Source: Schlegelella aquatica (GTDB lineage: Bacteria; Pseudomonadota; Gammaproteobacteria; Burkholderiales; Burkholderiaceae_C). Taken from it: a DNA stretch of 64,000 nt. Of the stretch, positions 54,146-62,988 are shown piece after piece. The stretch spans positions 744,001 to 808,000 of the forward strand of contig NZ_CP110257.1 of NCBI RefSeq assembly GCF_026013905.1, in the 5' to 3' direction. The notes under the pieces are model-generated. The model saw only the letters and a program-made list of their open reading frames with translations, had not been told where the DNA came from and did no database searches. A program made the position numbers and the translations under genes. Position 1 is the first letter of the stretch. Each line of letters begins with the position of its first letter.

Positions 54146-57055
54146 TCAACCCGTGTTGCGCAGGCCGGCCGCGATCCCGTTGATCGAGATGTGGATGCCG
54201 CGCTGCACGCGCTCGTTGACCTGGCCGGCGTCCTTCTGCTGGCGGTAGCGCCGCATCAGCTCGACCTGCAGGTGGTTGAGCGGGTCCAGGTACGGGAAGC
54301 GGTGGGCGATCGAGCGCGCGAGCGCCGGGTTGGAGGCGAGCCGCTCGCGTTCGCCGGTGATCGCGGCCAGCGCGTCCTGCGTGCGCTGCCATTCCGCCTG
54401 GATCGCCGCGAAGATCTTGCGGCCCAGCCGCTTGTCCTCCACCAGCTCGACGTAGCGCGCGGCCACCGCGAGGTCGGTCTTGGCGAGCACCATGTCCATG
54501 TTGGACAGCAGGGTGCGGAAGAACGGCCACTGCTTGTGCATCTTCTGCAGCAGCGCCAGCCGCTCCTTGCTGGCCTTGGGGTCGCGCTGCAGGAAGGCTT
54601 CGATCGCCGAGCCGAAGCCGAACCAGCCCGGCAGCGCCACGCGGCACTGGCCCCACGAGAAGCCCCAGGGGATGGCGCGCAGGTCCTCGATCGCGCGGGT
54701 GGCCTTGCGCGAGGCCGGGCGCGAGCCGATGTTGAGCTCCGCGATCTCGCGGATCGGCGTGGCCGAGAAGAAGTAGTCCGTGAAGCCCGGCGTCTCGTAC
54801 ACCAGCTTGCGGTACGCGGACATGCTGGCGTCCGAGATCTCCCTGGCCGCTTCCAGGAAGGCGCGGGGCGCGGGCTTCGTGGGGTGCAGCAGCGTCGCCT
54901 CCAGCGTGGCGGCGACCAGCGTTTCCAGGTTGCGCCGGCCGATCTCGGGGTTGGCGTACTTGGAGGCGATCACTTCGCCTTGCTCCGTCAGGCGGATCTG
55001 GCCGTTCACCGTGCCGGGCGGCTGGGCCAGGATGGCCTGGTAGCTCGGCCCGCCGCCGCGGCCCACCGTGCCGCCGCGCCCGTGGAAGAGCCGCAGGGTC
55101 AGGCCGTGCGACTCGCGCAGCGGCCCGAACAACTCCACCAGCGCGATCTCGGCGCAGTACAGCTCCCAGTTGCTCGTGAAGTAGCCGCCGTCCTTGTTGC
55201 TGTCGCTGTAGCCGAGCATGATGTCCTGCTCGCCCCCGCTGCGGCAGATGAGCGGCAGCACGCCCGGCAGCGCATAGAACTCGCGCATGATGGGAGCGGC
55301 ATTGCGCAGGTCGCCGATCGTCTCGAACAGCGGCACGACGATGAGATCGGCCACGGCCTCGCCGTCGAGCGTGCCGCGCAGCAGGCCCGCCTCCTTTTGC
55401 AGCAGCAGCACCTCGAGCAGGTCGCTCACCGTCTCGGTGTGGCTGATGATGTAGTGCTTGATGGCCCGCTCGCCATACGTCTGCCGCATGCGGTGCGCCG
55501 TCTCGAAGATGGCCATCTCGCTGCGGGTCCACTCCGAGTACGCGGCACCGCGCACCGTCAGCGGGCGCACCTCGTTGAGCAGGCGCAGCAGCAAGTGCAC
55601 CTTGTCGGCCTCGGCGAGCGAGGCGTAGTCGGGCTCCACGCGGGCCATGGCGAGCAGCTCGGCCACCACCGCTTCGTGCTTGTCGGAGCTTTGCCGCAGG
55701 TCCACCGTGGCGAGGTGGAAGCCGAACACCTGCACCGCGCGCATCAGCGGGCGCAGCCGCGCCTGCGCGAGCGCCTTCGCGTGGTGCGACAGCAGCGAAT
55801 GCTCGATGACACGCAAGTCCGCGAGGAACTCCTCGGCGCTCGCGTACGGATCGGAGGGCGCCACCGCGTGACGCAACGCCTCCTTGCCCGTCAGCCGCTC
55901 CAGCGTGGCCGCCAGTCGCGCATACATGCCGATCAAGGCGCGGCGGTAGGGCTCGTCCAGACGATGCTCGCTCGTGTCGGGCGAGCGCTCGGCCAGCGCG
56001 CGCAGCTCGGGCGTCACTTCCACCAGCATGGCCGAGATGGACAGCTCGGCGCCGAGCGCATGCACTTCCGTGAGGTAGTGCCGCAGCGCGACCTCGCATT
56101 GCTCGCGCAGCGCCAGCTGCAAGGTCTCGGCGGTGACGTTCGGATTGCCGTCGCGGTCGCCGCCGATCCAGTTGCCCATGCGGAAGAAGGGTGGCACTTC
56201 GTAGCCCGGCAACATGCGCTCGATCTCGCGGTACATCTTCGGGATCTCGCGCAGGAAGGTGGCGTGGTAGTAGCTCAGCGCGTTCTCGATCTCGTTGGCC
56301 ACCGTGAGCTTGCTGTAGCGCAACATGCGTGTCTGCCACAGCTGCGTGATGCGGGCCCGCAACTGCGCCTCGTTGTCTTCCAGCTCGCGCTCGGTGTGCA
56401 GCTCGTCGCGCTGGTGGATGAGCTCGGCGATCTGGCGCTCGGCATCGAGGATGGACTTGCGCTGCACCTCGGTGGGGTGGGCCGTGAGCACCGGCGAGAT
56501 GTAGGCGTGCCCGAGCGTGCGCGCCACGTCCTCGGCGCGCACGTCGCGCTCGGCGAGCCGCTCGAAGGTCATCGCCAGCGACCCTTCCTGCACGTGGCCC
56601 TGGCGCTCGTGGTGCTCGCGTCGGCGCACATGGTGGCGGTCCTCGGCGATGTTGGCCAGGTGCGAGAAGTAGCTGAACGCCCGGATGACCGACACCGTCT
56701 GGTCGCCGCTCAGGTTCTTCAGCAGCCGGTCGAGCGCGCGGCCGGCCTGCTGGTCGCGCTTCAGGCGGTAGGCCACGGCCAGCTGTCGGATGCGCTCGAT
56801 GAGCTCGAACGCCTCCTGCCCCTCCTGCTCGCGGATCACGTCGCCCAGGAGGCGGCCGAGCAGACGGATGTCCTCCACCAGAGGCCGGTTCTTCTCGGCG
56901 GCGTCGTCTTCACGTGCCGGAGCGGGCCGCGCGGCGCGGCTGCCTGGGCCCGGCCCGCGCGTCGCGCTGCGCAGGGCGCGTTCCGCAGGGCGCGCGGGGG
57001 CGGTGCCACGGGGACGGGAGACGGGGGCCTCGGCGGGACGGGCGGCTCGGGGCAT
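54146..57055 (-). CDS. ppc: phosphoenolpyruvate carboxylase
   Basis: A 969-residue carboxylase that makes oxaloacetate from PEP and bicarbonate. Active-site motifs are intact: [39 protein letters not shown] and [14 protein letters not shown]. The C-terminus ends [12 protein letters not shown], the conserved tail that most PEPCs have. The N-terminus has about 50 extra residues rich in Ala/Arg/Pro that are not conserved. ATG at 57055 has GAGG five bases upstream. Convergent with the ligase gene (60-base gap) and divergent from hemC. Confidence 0.97.
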   Translation of the reverse strand: MPRAARPAEAPVSRPRGTAPARPAERALRSATRGPGPGSRAARPAPAREDDAAEKNRPLVEDIRLLGRLLGDVIREQEGQEAFELIERIRQLAVAYRLKRDQQAGRALDRLLKNLSGDQTVSVIRAFSYFSHLANIAEDRHHVRRREHHERQGHVQEGSLAMTFERLAERDVRAEDVARTLGHAYISPVLTAHPTEVQRKSILDAERQIAELIHQRDELHTERELEDNEAQLRARITQLWQTRMLRYSKLTVANEIENALSYYHATFLREIPKMYREIERMLPGYEVPPFFRMGNWIGGDRDGNPNVTAETLQLALREQCEVALRHYLTEVHALGAELSISAMLVEVTPELRALAERSPDTSEHRLDEPYRRALIGMYARLAATLERLTGKEALRHAVAPSDPYASAEEFLADLRVIEHSLLSHHAKALAQARLRPLMRAVQVFGFHLATVDLRQSSDKHEAVVAELLAMARVEPDYASLAEADKVHLLLRLLNEVRPLTVRGAAYSEWTRSEMAIFETAHRMRQTYGERAIKHYIISHTETVSDLLEVLLLQKEAGLLRGTLDGEAVADLIVVPLFETIGDLRNAAPIMREFYALPGVLPLICRSGGEQDIMLGYSDSNKDGGYFTSNWELYCAEIALVELFGPLRESHGLTLRLFHGRGGTVGRGGGPSYQAILAQPPGTVNGQIRLTEQGEVIASKYANPEIGRRNLETLVAATLEATLLHPTKPAPRAFLEAAREISDASMSAYRKLVYETPGFTDYFFSATPIREIAELNIGSRPASRKATRAIEDLRAIPWGFSWGQCRVALPGWFGFGSAIEAFLQRDPKASKERLALLQKMHKQWPFFRTLLSNMDMVLAKTDLAVAARYVELVEDKRLGRKIFAAIQAEWQRTQDALAAITGERERLASNPALARSIAHRFPYLDPLNHLQVELMRRYRQQKDAGQVNERVQRGIHISINGIAAGLRNTG

Positions 57056-57075
57056 GGTTACCTCGACGGGCAAGG

Positions 57076-57098
57076 GGTTGGTAACAAAATTACAAACC
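57076..57098. promoter_or_regulatory. operator-like inverted repeat upstream of ppc
   Basis: GGTTGGTAA (57076-57084) and TTACAAACC (57090-57098) pair with one mismatch around CAAAA. It is the most AT-rich spot in the ppc-hemC spacer, 21 bases before the ppc ATG. This arrangement fits a repressor or activator site overlapping the ppc promoter. I cannot assign the regulator. Confidence 0.5.
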
Positions 57099-57179
57099 GT
57101 CGATGGTAGCAAAGGCTCTTCGACCGACCGTGCGAAGCGGCGGGGCGTGGCGACGCCCGGGCGGCGCGCGGTGCTCGGG

Positions 57180-57185
57180 TAGCAT
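57180..57185 (+). promoter_or_regulatory. possible -10 of hemC
   Basis: TAGCAT lies nine bases before the hemC ATG at 57195; there is no ribosome site in between, so the transcript would be leaderless. Weak consensus match and no -35. Confidence 0.25.
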
Positions 57186-57194
57186 CGGGCCATC

Positions 57195-58133
57195 ATGACC
57201 ACCGACACTTCCTCCTCCTGGGTCATCGCCACCCGGGAAAGCCGGCTCGCCCTGTGGCAGGCGCATCACGTGCAAGCGCTGCTGCGGTCGCGCACCTCGC
57301 GCCATGTCGAGCTGCTCGGCATGACGACGCGCGGCGACCAGATCCTCGATCGCACCCTCTCCAAGGTGGGCGGCAAGGGCCTCTTCGTCAAAGAGCTCGA
57401 GGTCGCGCTCGAAGAAGGGCGTGCGCACCTGGCCGTCCACTCGCTGAAGGACGTGCCGATGGATCTGCCGCCGGGCTTCGTGCTCGCGGCCATCCTCGAA
57501 CGCGAGGACCCGCGCGACGCTTTCGTCTCAGCCCGTCACGCCTCGCTCGCGGAGCTGCCCGAGGCGGCGCGGGTCGGCACCTCCAGCCTGCGTCGCATGG
57601 TCCAGTTGCGGGCGTTGCGCCCCGACCTGCGCATCGAGCCCTTGCGGGGCAACCTGGACACGCGCTTGCGCAAGCTCGATGAAGGCCAGTACGACGCGAT
57701 CGTGCTGGCCGCCGCGGGGCTCAAGCGGCTGGGGCTCGAGGCACGCATCCGCTGCGTGTTCGACGCCGACGAGATGATCCCCGCCGCCGGGCAGGGGGCG
57801 CTCGGCATCGAAGTGCGCGCCGAGCAGACCGAGCTGCGCGAGCTGCTGGCCGGGCTCAATCACGAGCCGACGTGGCTGGCGGCGCATGCCGAGCGTGCCG
57901 TCTCCCGGGCCCTGGGCGGCAGCTGCAGCATGCCGCTGGCCGCGCACGCCGTGTGGTCGGGGGGGCGGCTCGTCTTGAACGTGGCGCTGGGGGCGGCCGA
58001 CGATCGGCCCACGGTGCTGCGCGCGCGCGTGGAAGGCGAGGTGCGCGATCTGCCGGCGGCCGAGGCCCTGGGGCTGCAGGCGGCCGCGCAGCTGCGCGCG
58101 CAGGGCGCCGAGCAGTTGCTGGCCGCCCACTGA
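57195..58133 (+). CDS. hemC: hydroxymethylbilane synthase (porphobilinogen deaminase)
   Basis: A 312-residue heme-pathway enzyme that polymerises four porphobilinogens. [31 protein letters not shown] and GTSSLRR are family marks, and Cys244 in GGSCSMPLA carries the dipyrromethane cofactor. Full length. ATG at 57195. hemD follows after 15 bases, then hemX and hemY, so this is one heme operon. Confidence 0.96.
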   Translation: MTTDTSSSWVIATRESRLALWQAHHVQALLRSRTSRHVELLGMTTRGDQILDRTLSKVGGKGLFVKELEVALEEGRAHLAVHSLKDVPMDLPPGFVLAAILEREDPRDAFVSARHASLAELPEAARVGTSSLRRMVQLRALRPDLRIEPLRGNLDTRLRKLDEGQYDAIVLAAAGLKRLGLEARIRCVFDADEMIPAAGQGALGIEVRAEQTELRELLAGLNHEPTWLAAHAERAVSRALGGSCSMPLAAHAVWSGGRLVLNVALGAADDRPTVLRARVEGEVRDLPAAEALGLQAAAQLRAQGAEQLLAAH

Positions 58134-58148
58134 GATGGGCCGGCCGAG

Positions 58149-58919
58149 ATGAAGGTCCTCGTCACGCGGCCACGAGGCCAGGCCGAGGAGTGGGTGGCGT
58201 CGCTGCGCGGCCTGGGGCTGGACGCCGAGGCGCTGCCGTTGATCGAGATCGGCCCGGCGCCGGACGCCGCCGCCGTCGCGCGCGCGTGGCAGCAGCTGTC
58301 TCACACCGATCTCGTCGTCTTCGTGAGCCCGAGCGCGGTCGAGCAGTTCTTCGCGGCGCGGCCGACGGGCCTGTCCTGGCCGCCGGCCACCCGGGTGGCG
58401 AGCCCCGGGCCGGGCACCGACCGCGAACTGGCGCGCCAGGGCCTGCCGGCCGCCGCGCGTGTGACGCCGCCGGCGGACGCGCTGCTGTTCGATTCCGAGG
58501 CGCTCTGGCAGCTCTTGCGGCACGAAGACTGGCGCGGGCGATCGGTGCTGATCGTGCGCGGCACGTCGGGGCGGGACTGGCTCGCCGGGCGGTTCACCGA
58601 GGCCGGCGCCCAGGTGCGTTTCGTCAGCGCCTACGAACGGCGCACCCCGCAGCTCGACGCTGCCGGTGACGCGCTCTTGCGCCGGGCGATCGAGCGGCCG
58701 CGGCAGCACGTGTGGATCTTCAGCAGCTCCGAGTCCATCGAGCACCTGCAGGCCCTGTGTGAAGCGGCCGGGCTGCGGCCGCGGTGGCCGGAGTTCCTTG
58801 CGCTGGCCACGCATCCGCGCATCGCCGCCGCGGCCCGCCGGGCGGGGATAGCCGGTGTGATGGAATGCACACCCGCCGTGGCCGACGTCGTGCGGTCGAT
58901 ACAATCCCTCGCACCGTGA
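58149..58919 (+). CDS. hemD: uroporphyrinogen-III synthase
   Basis: A 256-residue enzyme that closes and inverts ring D of hydroxymethylbilane. The family is poorly conserved in sequence; here it is identified by VLVTRPRGQAEEWVASLRGL, FVSPSAVEQFF, LIVRGTSGRDWLA (usually RGxxGR), YERRTPQ and position after hemC. ATG at 58149 has a weak site. It overlaps hemX by four bases (GTGA). Confidence 0.92.
   Translation: MKVLVTRPRGQAEEWVASLRGLGLDAEALPLIEIGPAPDAAAVARAWQQLSHTDLVVFVSPSAVEQFFAARPTGLSWPPATRVASPGPGTDRELARQGLPAAARVTPPADALLFDSEALWQLLRHEDWRGRSVLIVRGTSGRDWLAGRFTEAGAQVRFVSAYERRTPQLDAAGDALLRRAIERPRQHVWIFSSSESIEHLQALCEAAGLRPRWPEFLALATHPRIAAAARRAGIAGVMECTPAVADVVRSIQSLAP
58900..58905 (+). promoter_or_regulatory. 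possible internal promoter (-10) for hemX
   Basis: TACAAT lies inside the 3' end of hemD, ten bases before the hemX GTG at 58916. It could give a leaderless hemX-hemY transcript separate from hemC-hemD. The -35 is not evident. Confidence 0.3.
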
Positions 58920-60073
58920 ACGACACCTCTTCTGCCTCCACTCCCGCCCCTGTTCCTGCCCCGCTGGCGGGCGACCGCGCCCAGGCGCCGGTGCCCCCCG
59001 CCCCTCAGCCGCCGCGCGCCGGCGAGTCCACCCCGGGACGCGGCCTGTGGTGGATGGCCTTCGTCGGCCTGCTGGTGCTCGGCGTCGCCAGCGTGGTGCT
59101 GGCCTACCAGGCGCAGCAACGCGTGCAGGCGCTCGAGCAGGAGCTGGTGCGGCGCCAGCAGGAAAGCCAGGAGCAGGCCACCGAGGCCCGGGCCTTGGCA
59201 CGCCAGGCGCAAGACCTCTCGCGTGATGCCAGCGCGAAGGTGGCCCTGATCGATGCGAAGCTTGCCGAGGTCGCGCTGCAGCGCGGACAACTCGAGGAGC
59301 TGATGCAGTCGCTGTCCCGCTCGCGCGACGAGAACCTGGTCGTGGACATCGAAGCGGGCCTGCGCGTGGCCGTGCAGCAGGCGGCCATCACCGGCAGCGC
59401 CGAGCCGCTGGTGGCGGCGCTCAAGTCGGCCGAGGAGCGGCTGCAGCGCGTGAACCAACCCCGCCTGGAAGGGGTGCGCCGCGCGATCGCCCGCGACCTC
59501 GAGCGCGTCAAGGCCGTCGGGGTGGCCGACATCTCCAGCCTCGTCATCAAGCTCGACGAAGCGGTGCGGCTGGTCGACGAGCTGCCGCTGGTCGCCTCCT
59601 CGCGCGTGCCGTCGACCGCCGCCCCCGTGGGTGGCCCGGCGCCGGGACGCTCCGCGCCCAAGGCGGCCGCCGGTGCCGCCGACACGGCCGCGACTGATCC
59701 TGAATGGCTGCAATGGCTGCGGCGCAGCGCCGAGGCGACGTGGACCGAGGTGCGCTCGTTGGTGCGCGTGACACGCATCGACCAGCCCGAGGCCATGCTG
59801 ATCGCGCCCGAGCAGGGCTTCTTTCTGCGCGAGAACCTCAAGCTGCGGCTTCTCAACGCGCGCCTGGCCCTGCTCAGCCGCCAGTTCGAGACGGTGCAGT
59901 CCGACCTGCGGGTCTCGCAGCGCGCGCTGGAGCGCTACTTCGACACCGGCTCGCGCCGCACGGCGCACGTGCTCGAGCTGGTGCGGCAGGTGGCGGCGCA
60001 GGCGCATCAGTCCGCCATCCCGCGGCCGGACGACAGCTTCGCGGCGCTGATGGCGGCCGCGGCAGGACGTTGA
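58916..60073 (+). CDS. hemX: uroporphyrinogen-III C-methyltransferase-like protein HemX
   Basis: A 385-residue inner-membrane protein of the HemX family. The first 40 residues are Pro/Ala-rich, then one membrane helix (WWMAFVGLLVLGVASVVLAY). A coiled coil follows (about 70-130, with QALEQELVRRQQESQEQ). The C-terminal domain (SAEATWTEVRSLVRVTRID, QGFFLRENLKLRLLNARLAL) identifies the family. Despite its name it lacks a SAM methyltransferase domain; its role is not proven. GTG start overlaps hemD. Confidence 0.93.
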   Translation: MNDTSSASTPAPVPAPLAGDRAQAPVPPAPQPPRAGESTPGRGLWWMAFVGLLVLGVASVVLAYQAQQRVQALEQELVRRQQESQEQATEARALARQAQDLSRDASAKVALIDAKLAEVALQRGQLEELMQSLSRSRDENLVVDIEAGLRVAVQQAAITGSAEPLVAALKSAEERLQRVNQPRLEGVRRAIARDLERVKAVGVADISSLVIKLDEAVRLVDELPLVASSRVPSTAAPVGGPAPGRSAPKAAAGAADTAATDPEWLQWLRRSAEATWTEVRSLVRVTRIDQPEAMLIAPEQGFFLRENLKLRLLNARLALLSRQFETVQSDLRVSQRALERYFDTGSRRTAHVLELVRQVAAQAHQSAIPRPDDSFAALMAAAAGR

Positions 60074-60093
60074 GAGGCGGACGGCACCGGCCT

Positions 60094-61341
60094 ATGCACG
60101 GCATCATCTGGCTGATCTTGTTGTTCGTGGCGGCCGTGGTGGCCGCCACCTTCCTCGGCGACAACGGGGCGCTGGTCACGCTGTTCTGGCCACCGTGGCG
60201 CGTGGACGTGTCGTTCAACTTCTTCCTGATCGCGCTGGTGGTGTCCATCATCGCGGTGTACTTGTCGCTGCATGCCCTGGGTGCGCTGGTGAGCCTGCCT
60301 CGACGTGCCCGCGAATGGCGCATGGCCAAGCGCGATCGCGTCGCGCAGCAGGCCTTGCGCGAGGCCCTCGGGTGGTTCTTCGCCGGCCGCTACAGCCGTG
60401 CCTACAAGGCCGCCGAGCGGGCAATGAACATCCAGCGCGAGACGCCGGATCTCGCCCCCGACCAGGAGTTCTCGCAACTGGCGCACCTGCTGGCCGCCGG
60501 CAGCTTGCACCGTCTGCAGGATCGCGCCCGCCGGGACGAGCATCTCGCGCAGGCGCTGCAAGGCGCGCGCGGCCCGAGGTTGCCGCGCCCGACCGAAGAA
60601 GGTGCGCGACTGCTCGCGGCCGAATGGGCGCTGGATGATCGCGATGCTCCGCGGGCGCTGGAACTCCTGGCCGAGTTGTCGCCGGGCGTGGCGCGCCGCA
60701 CGCAGGCCCTGCGGCTGAAGCTGCAAGCCGCCCGGCTGGCCGAGCGCCCGCTCGAGGCGCTGCGCACCGCGCGGCTGCTGGCCAAACACCAGGCGTTCTC
60801 GAACACGGCCGCGCAGGGGCTGCTGCGTTCCCTCGCCTTCGAGGCGATCGAGGGGGCGCGCGACCCGGACCAGCTCAGGCGGCTGTGGCAGCAGTTCGAC
60901 AGCGTCGATCGCAAGGACGTGTACGTCGCCTGCCGGGCGGCGTGCCACTTGGCTCGCATGGGCCAGGCGGACGAAGCCCGTGCTTGGCTGCGTCCCTTCT
61001 GGGACGACATCGCGAGCCGCCCGGTGGAAGAACGGGCCGAGTTGGTGCGCGCTCTCGCCGAGGCCCTACCGGGCATCGGGCCCGACTGGCTGCCGCGCCT
61101 GGAGTCCGCAGCCAAGGCGCACCCGCGGGACCTGCAACTCACCTACGCGCTCGGCCGGGCCCTGGCGGAGCTCAGGCTGTGGGGCAAGGCGCGCCAATTG
61201 CTGGAGCGCTGTGCGCAAGACGAGGCGCTTTCGGCCGAACAGCGGCGCGCGGCCTGGCTGGCTCTGGCGGACATCGCCGAGCAAGAGGGCGACGAGGCCG
61301 CCGCCAACCGGTGCTTCCGTCGTGCTGCACAAAGTGCGTGA
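60094..61341 (+). CDS. hemY: heme biosynthesis-associated TPR protein HemY
   Basis: A 415-residue inner-membrane protein. Two N-terminal helices (about 3-20 and 40-65) come first, then the HemY_N region (REALGWFFAGRYSRAYKAAE). Tetratricopeptide-like helical repeats reach to the end (FDSVDRKDVYVACRAACHLARMG is one, split here as ACRAACHLARMG). It is the last gene of the heme operon and of unknown precise function. It is not protoporphyrinogen oxidase, despite the shared name. The stop at 61341 overlaps the tRNA promoter. Confidence 0.93.
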   Translation: MHGIIWLILLFVAAVVAATFLGDNGALVTLFWPPWRVDVSFNFFLIALVVSIIAVYLSLHALGALVSLPRRAREWRMAKRDRVAQQALREALGWFFAGRYSRAYKAAERAMNIQRETPDLAPDQEFSQLAHLLAAGSLHRLQDRARRDEHLAQALQGARGPRLPRPTEEGARLLAAEWALDDRDAPRALELLAELSPGVARRTQALRLKLQAARLAERPLEALRTARLLAKHQAFSNTAAQGLLRSLAFEAIEGARDPDQLRRLWQQFDSVDRKDVYVACRAACHLARMGQADEARAWLRPFWDDIASRPVEERAELVRALAEALPGIGPDWLPRLESAAKAHPRDLQLTYALGRALAELRLWGKARQLLERCAQDEALSAEQRRAAWLALADIAEQEGDEAAANRCFRRAAQSA

Positions 61342-61367
61342 CACAACGGAAATCTTCCTGCTATACT
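61338..61367 (+). promoter_or_regulatory. sigma-70 promoter of tRNA-Arg
   Basis: GTGACA (61338-61343) and TATACT (61362-61367) with an 18-base spacer sit 11 bases before the tRNA. The -35 overlaps the hemY stop codon. Both boxes match consensus at five of six positions. Confidence 0.75.
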
Positions 61368-61377
61368 GGCGGTCTTC

Positions 61378-61454
61378 GCGGCTGTAGCTCAGTTGGATAG
61401 AGTACTTGGCTACGAACCAAGGGGTCGTGGGTTCGAATCCTGCCAGCCGCGCCA
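61378..61454 (+). tRNA. tRNA-Arg (anticodon ACG)
   Basis: A 77-base cloverleaf. Acceptor GCGGCTG (61378-61384) pairs with CAGCCGC (61444-61450), discriminator G and encoded CCA at 61452-61454. D arm CTC AGTTGGATA GAG, anticodon stem CTTGG/CCAAG with loop CTACGAA giving ACG, and T arm with GTTCGAATC. The A of the anticodon would be edited to inosine to read CGU, CGC and CGA. Confidence 0.97.
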
Positions 61455-61469
61455 AAATTGCTTTGAAGA

Positions 61470-61718
61470 TCAACGCCTCAGAGGCCGCTGCCTCTGAGGC
61501 GTTTTTGTTTGGCGTGACTTGCTGCGTGGCTTTCCACGGGTGCCGAGTACGGCGGGCTCCACCTTAACGGTGGCGCGGCGCCTCAGCACGTCGAGCGCGG
61601 CGTTGTTCGCGATCCGGGACAGCCATGTGCGAAACCGTGCGTTCGGCTGCCACTGCGGCAACGCCTGCCATGCGCGCACGAACGCCTCCTGTGTCAGTTC
61701 CGAGGTAGCGGTTCGCAT
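61470..61718 (-). pseudogene. decayed ECF sigma factor fragment (region 2 only)
   Basis: On the minus strand, residues 7-49 read ELTQEAFVRAWQALPQWQPN, ARFRTWLSRIANNAALDVLR and then RRA. This is the core of sigma-70 region 2 of RpoE-like ECF factors. Normal members have about 170-200 residues with region 4 after a linker. Here the frame continues into the tRNA terminator and ends at 82 residues, with no region 4. Just upstream, another frame reads RYANRYLGT, like the segment that should precede, so a frameshift and deletion have removed the join. I regard it as a remnant, not a working gene. Confidence 0.6.
61472..61509 (+). terminator. rho-independent terminator after tRNA-Arg
   Basis: A perfect 14-bp stem, AACGCCTCAGAGGC (61472-61485) with GCCTCTGAGGCGTT (61490-61503), loop CGCT, followed by TTTGTTT. 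Placed 17 bases after the tRNA. Confidence 0.9.
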
Positions 61719-61721
61719 ATC

Positions 61722-61916
61722 GTGAGTAACTGCAAGCTACCGCCCGAGACCGACGCGGCCCTGCACGGCATCCTGGCGCAGATTGCGCAGGGCACCGACG
61801 CGATGGCCGGCAAGTCGAAGACGAAGCCGCGTGACGGCGCCTTGAAGGTGGTCGCGGCGCTCGACGAGTACGGGCGCACCTTCGACCATCCGGGCTGGAA
61901 GAAGCTTCACCACTGA
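61722..61916 (+). CDS. small hypothetical protein (64 residues)
   Basis: A short open frame from GTG at 61722 to 61916, with strongly G/C third positions that suggest real coding. The protein has a Lys-rich middle (MAGKSKTKPRDGALKVV) and ends DEYGRTFDHPGWKKLHH, which looks conserved-type, but I do not recognise it. The frame stays open upstream of the GTG, so it could be the tail of a decayed larger gene. It overlaps the edge of the sigma-factor remnant. Confidence 0.4.
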   Translation: MSNCKLPPETDAALHGILAQIAQGTDAMAGKSKTKPRDGALKVVAALDEYGRTFDHPGWKKLHH

Positions 61917-62090
61917 GTCGCAGCACACAGCCTGGGCGAGCCGCCGACGCGCCACTGCGAAGGGGGGCGTCCGGCGCACGCCCTGCGGGCGACCGGGGAG
62001 GTGCCTTTCGCGCGGCCGGCGCGCTGCTTGCTGGCGCGGTGGGACCCCTTTGCGGGGGACCGATCCTCGACCGACTCCCTGGAGGCTGTG

Positions 62091-62915
62091 ATGACACTGC
62101 ACGTTGCGAGACACCCCTGGCTGGCCCGTGGGCTGCGCGCCTGCGGAGCCGCCCTGCTCGTGATCGCTGGCGCGCTGGCCGGCCTGGCCGGTGCCCAGTC
62201 TTCGTCGCCGGCCGGGGAGCCCAAGAGTGCGAAGACCCGTGTGCTGGAGGCGGGCGCCAAGCTGATGCAGGGCAGTGCGCCGCCGGCGCGCCTCGACATC
62301 CACCTGGTCGGCTTCCATCCGATGAAGGAGGAGCCGCACCATCAGATGGAGGCGCATCACTTCTGCCGTCAGGTCAACGAGGACTTCGCGCAATGCGTGC
62401 TCTTCGACGGCAGCGGGCCCGAGGCCCGGCTCAACGGCGTGGAGTTCATCATCTCCGAGAGGTTGTTCGCCACCTTGCCGCCGGAGGAGCAGCGCTACTG
62501 GCATCCGCACAACGGCGAGATCCTCTCGGGGCAGCTCGTGGCGCCGGGCCTTCCGGCTGCGGCCGAGAAGGAGCTGATGAAGCAGAAGATGAACAGCTAC
62601 GGCAAGACGTGGCACGTGTGGAACACGGGCGAAGCGGGAGACGGCGGGGATCGGCTGCCTTTGGGCCCCGCGAAGCTGGCATGGTCGTTCAACCGGGACG
62701 GTGAGTTGAAGCCGCACCTGCTGCAGCAGCGCGATCGGCGCTTGGAGATCGACTCCGCGCAGAAGCGACGGCAACGGTCCGATTTGACTTCGCTGGCCCG
62801 CCCGCAGGCCGGCGTGGACGCCTTGCGAGAGGCCTTCCCGGGCGCGCGCGAGATCCCGGGTGTGGTGGACCGCTCGGCGCGCATTCCTGGGACGGCGGCG
62901 CCTGCCTCACGGTGA
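62091..62915 (+). CDS. DUF1264 (oil-body-associated-protein-like) exported protein
   Basis: A 274-residue protein with a signal peptide or membrane anchor (about 12-36). Its domain matches OBAP/DUF1264: LDIHLVGFHPMKEEPHHQME, AHHFCRQVNEDFAQCVLFD, LNGVEFIISERLFATLPPEE, YWHPHNGEILSGQLVAPGLP and SYGKTWHVWNTG. The family is known from plant oil bodies and is scattered in bacteria; function is unknown. ATG at 62091 with a good GGAGG site. The C-terminal third is basic and less conserved. It is not in an operon. Confidence 0.85.
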   Translation: MTLHVARHPWLARGLRACGAALLVIAGALAGLAGAQSSSPAGEPKSAKTRVLEAGAKLMQGSAPPARLDIHLVGFHPMKEEPHHQMEAHHFCRQVNEDFAQCVLFDGSGPEARLNGVEFIISERLFATLPPEEQRYWHPHNGEILSGQLVAPGLPAAAEKELMKQKMNSYGKTWHVWNTGEAGDGGDRLPLGPAKLAWSFNRDGELKPHLLQQRDRRLEIDSAQKRRQRSDLTSLARPQAGVDALREAFPGAREIPGVVDRSARIPGTAAPASR

Positions 62916-62988
62916 GCGAGGGCGCTGCCGGCCCTCGAGCGCGTCGAGGAGGGACGCCGGGGCGGTCGATCGCCGCCGGGACCGCCGG

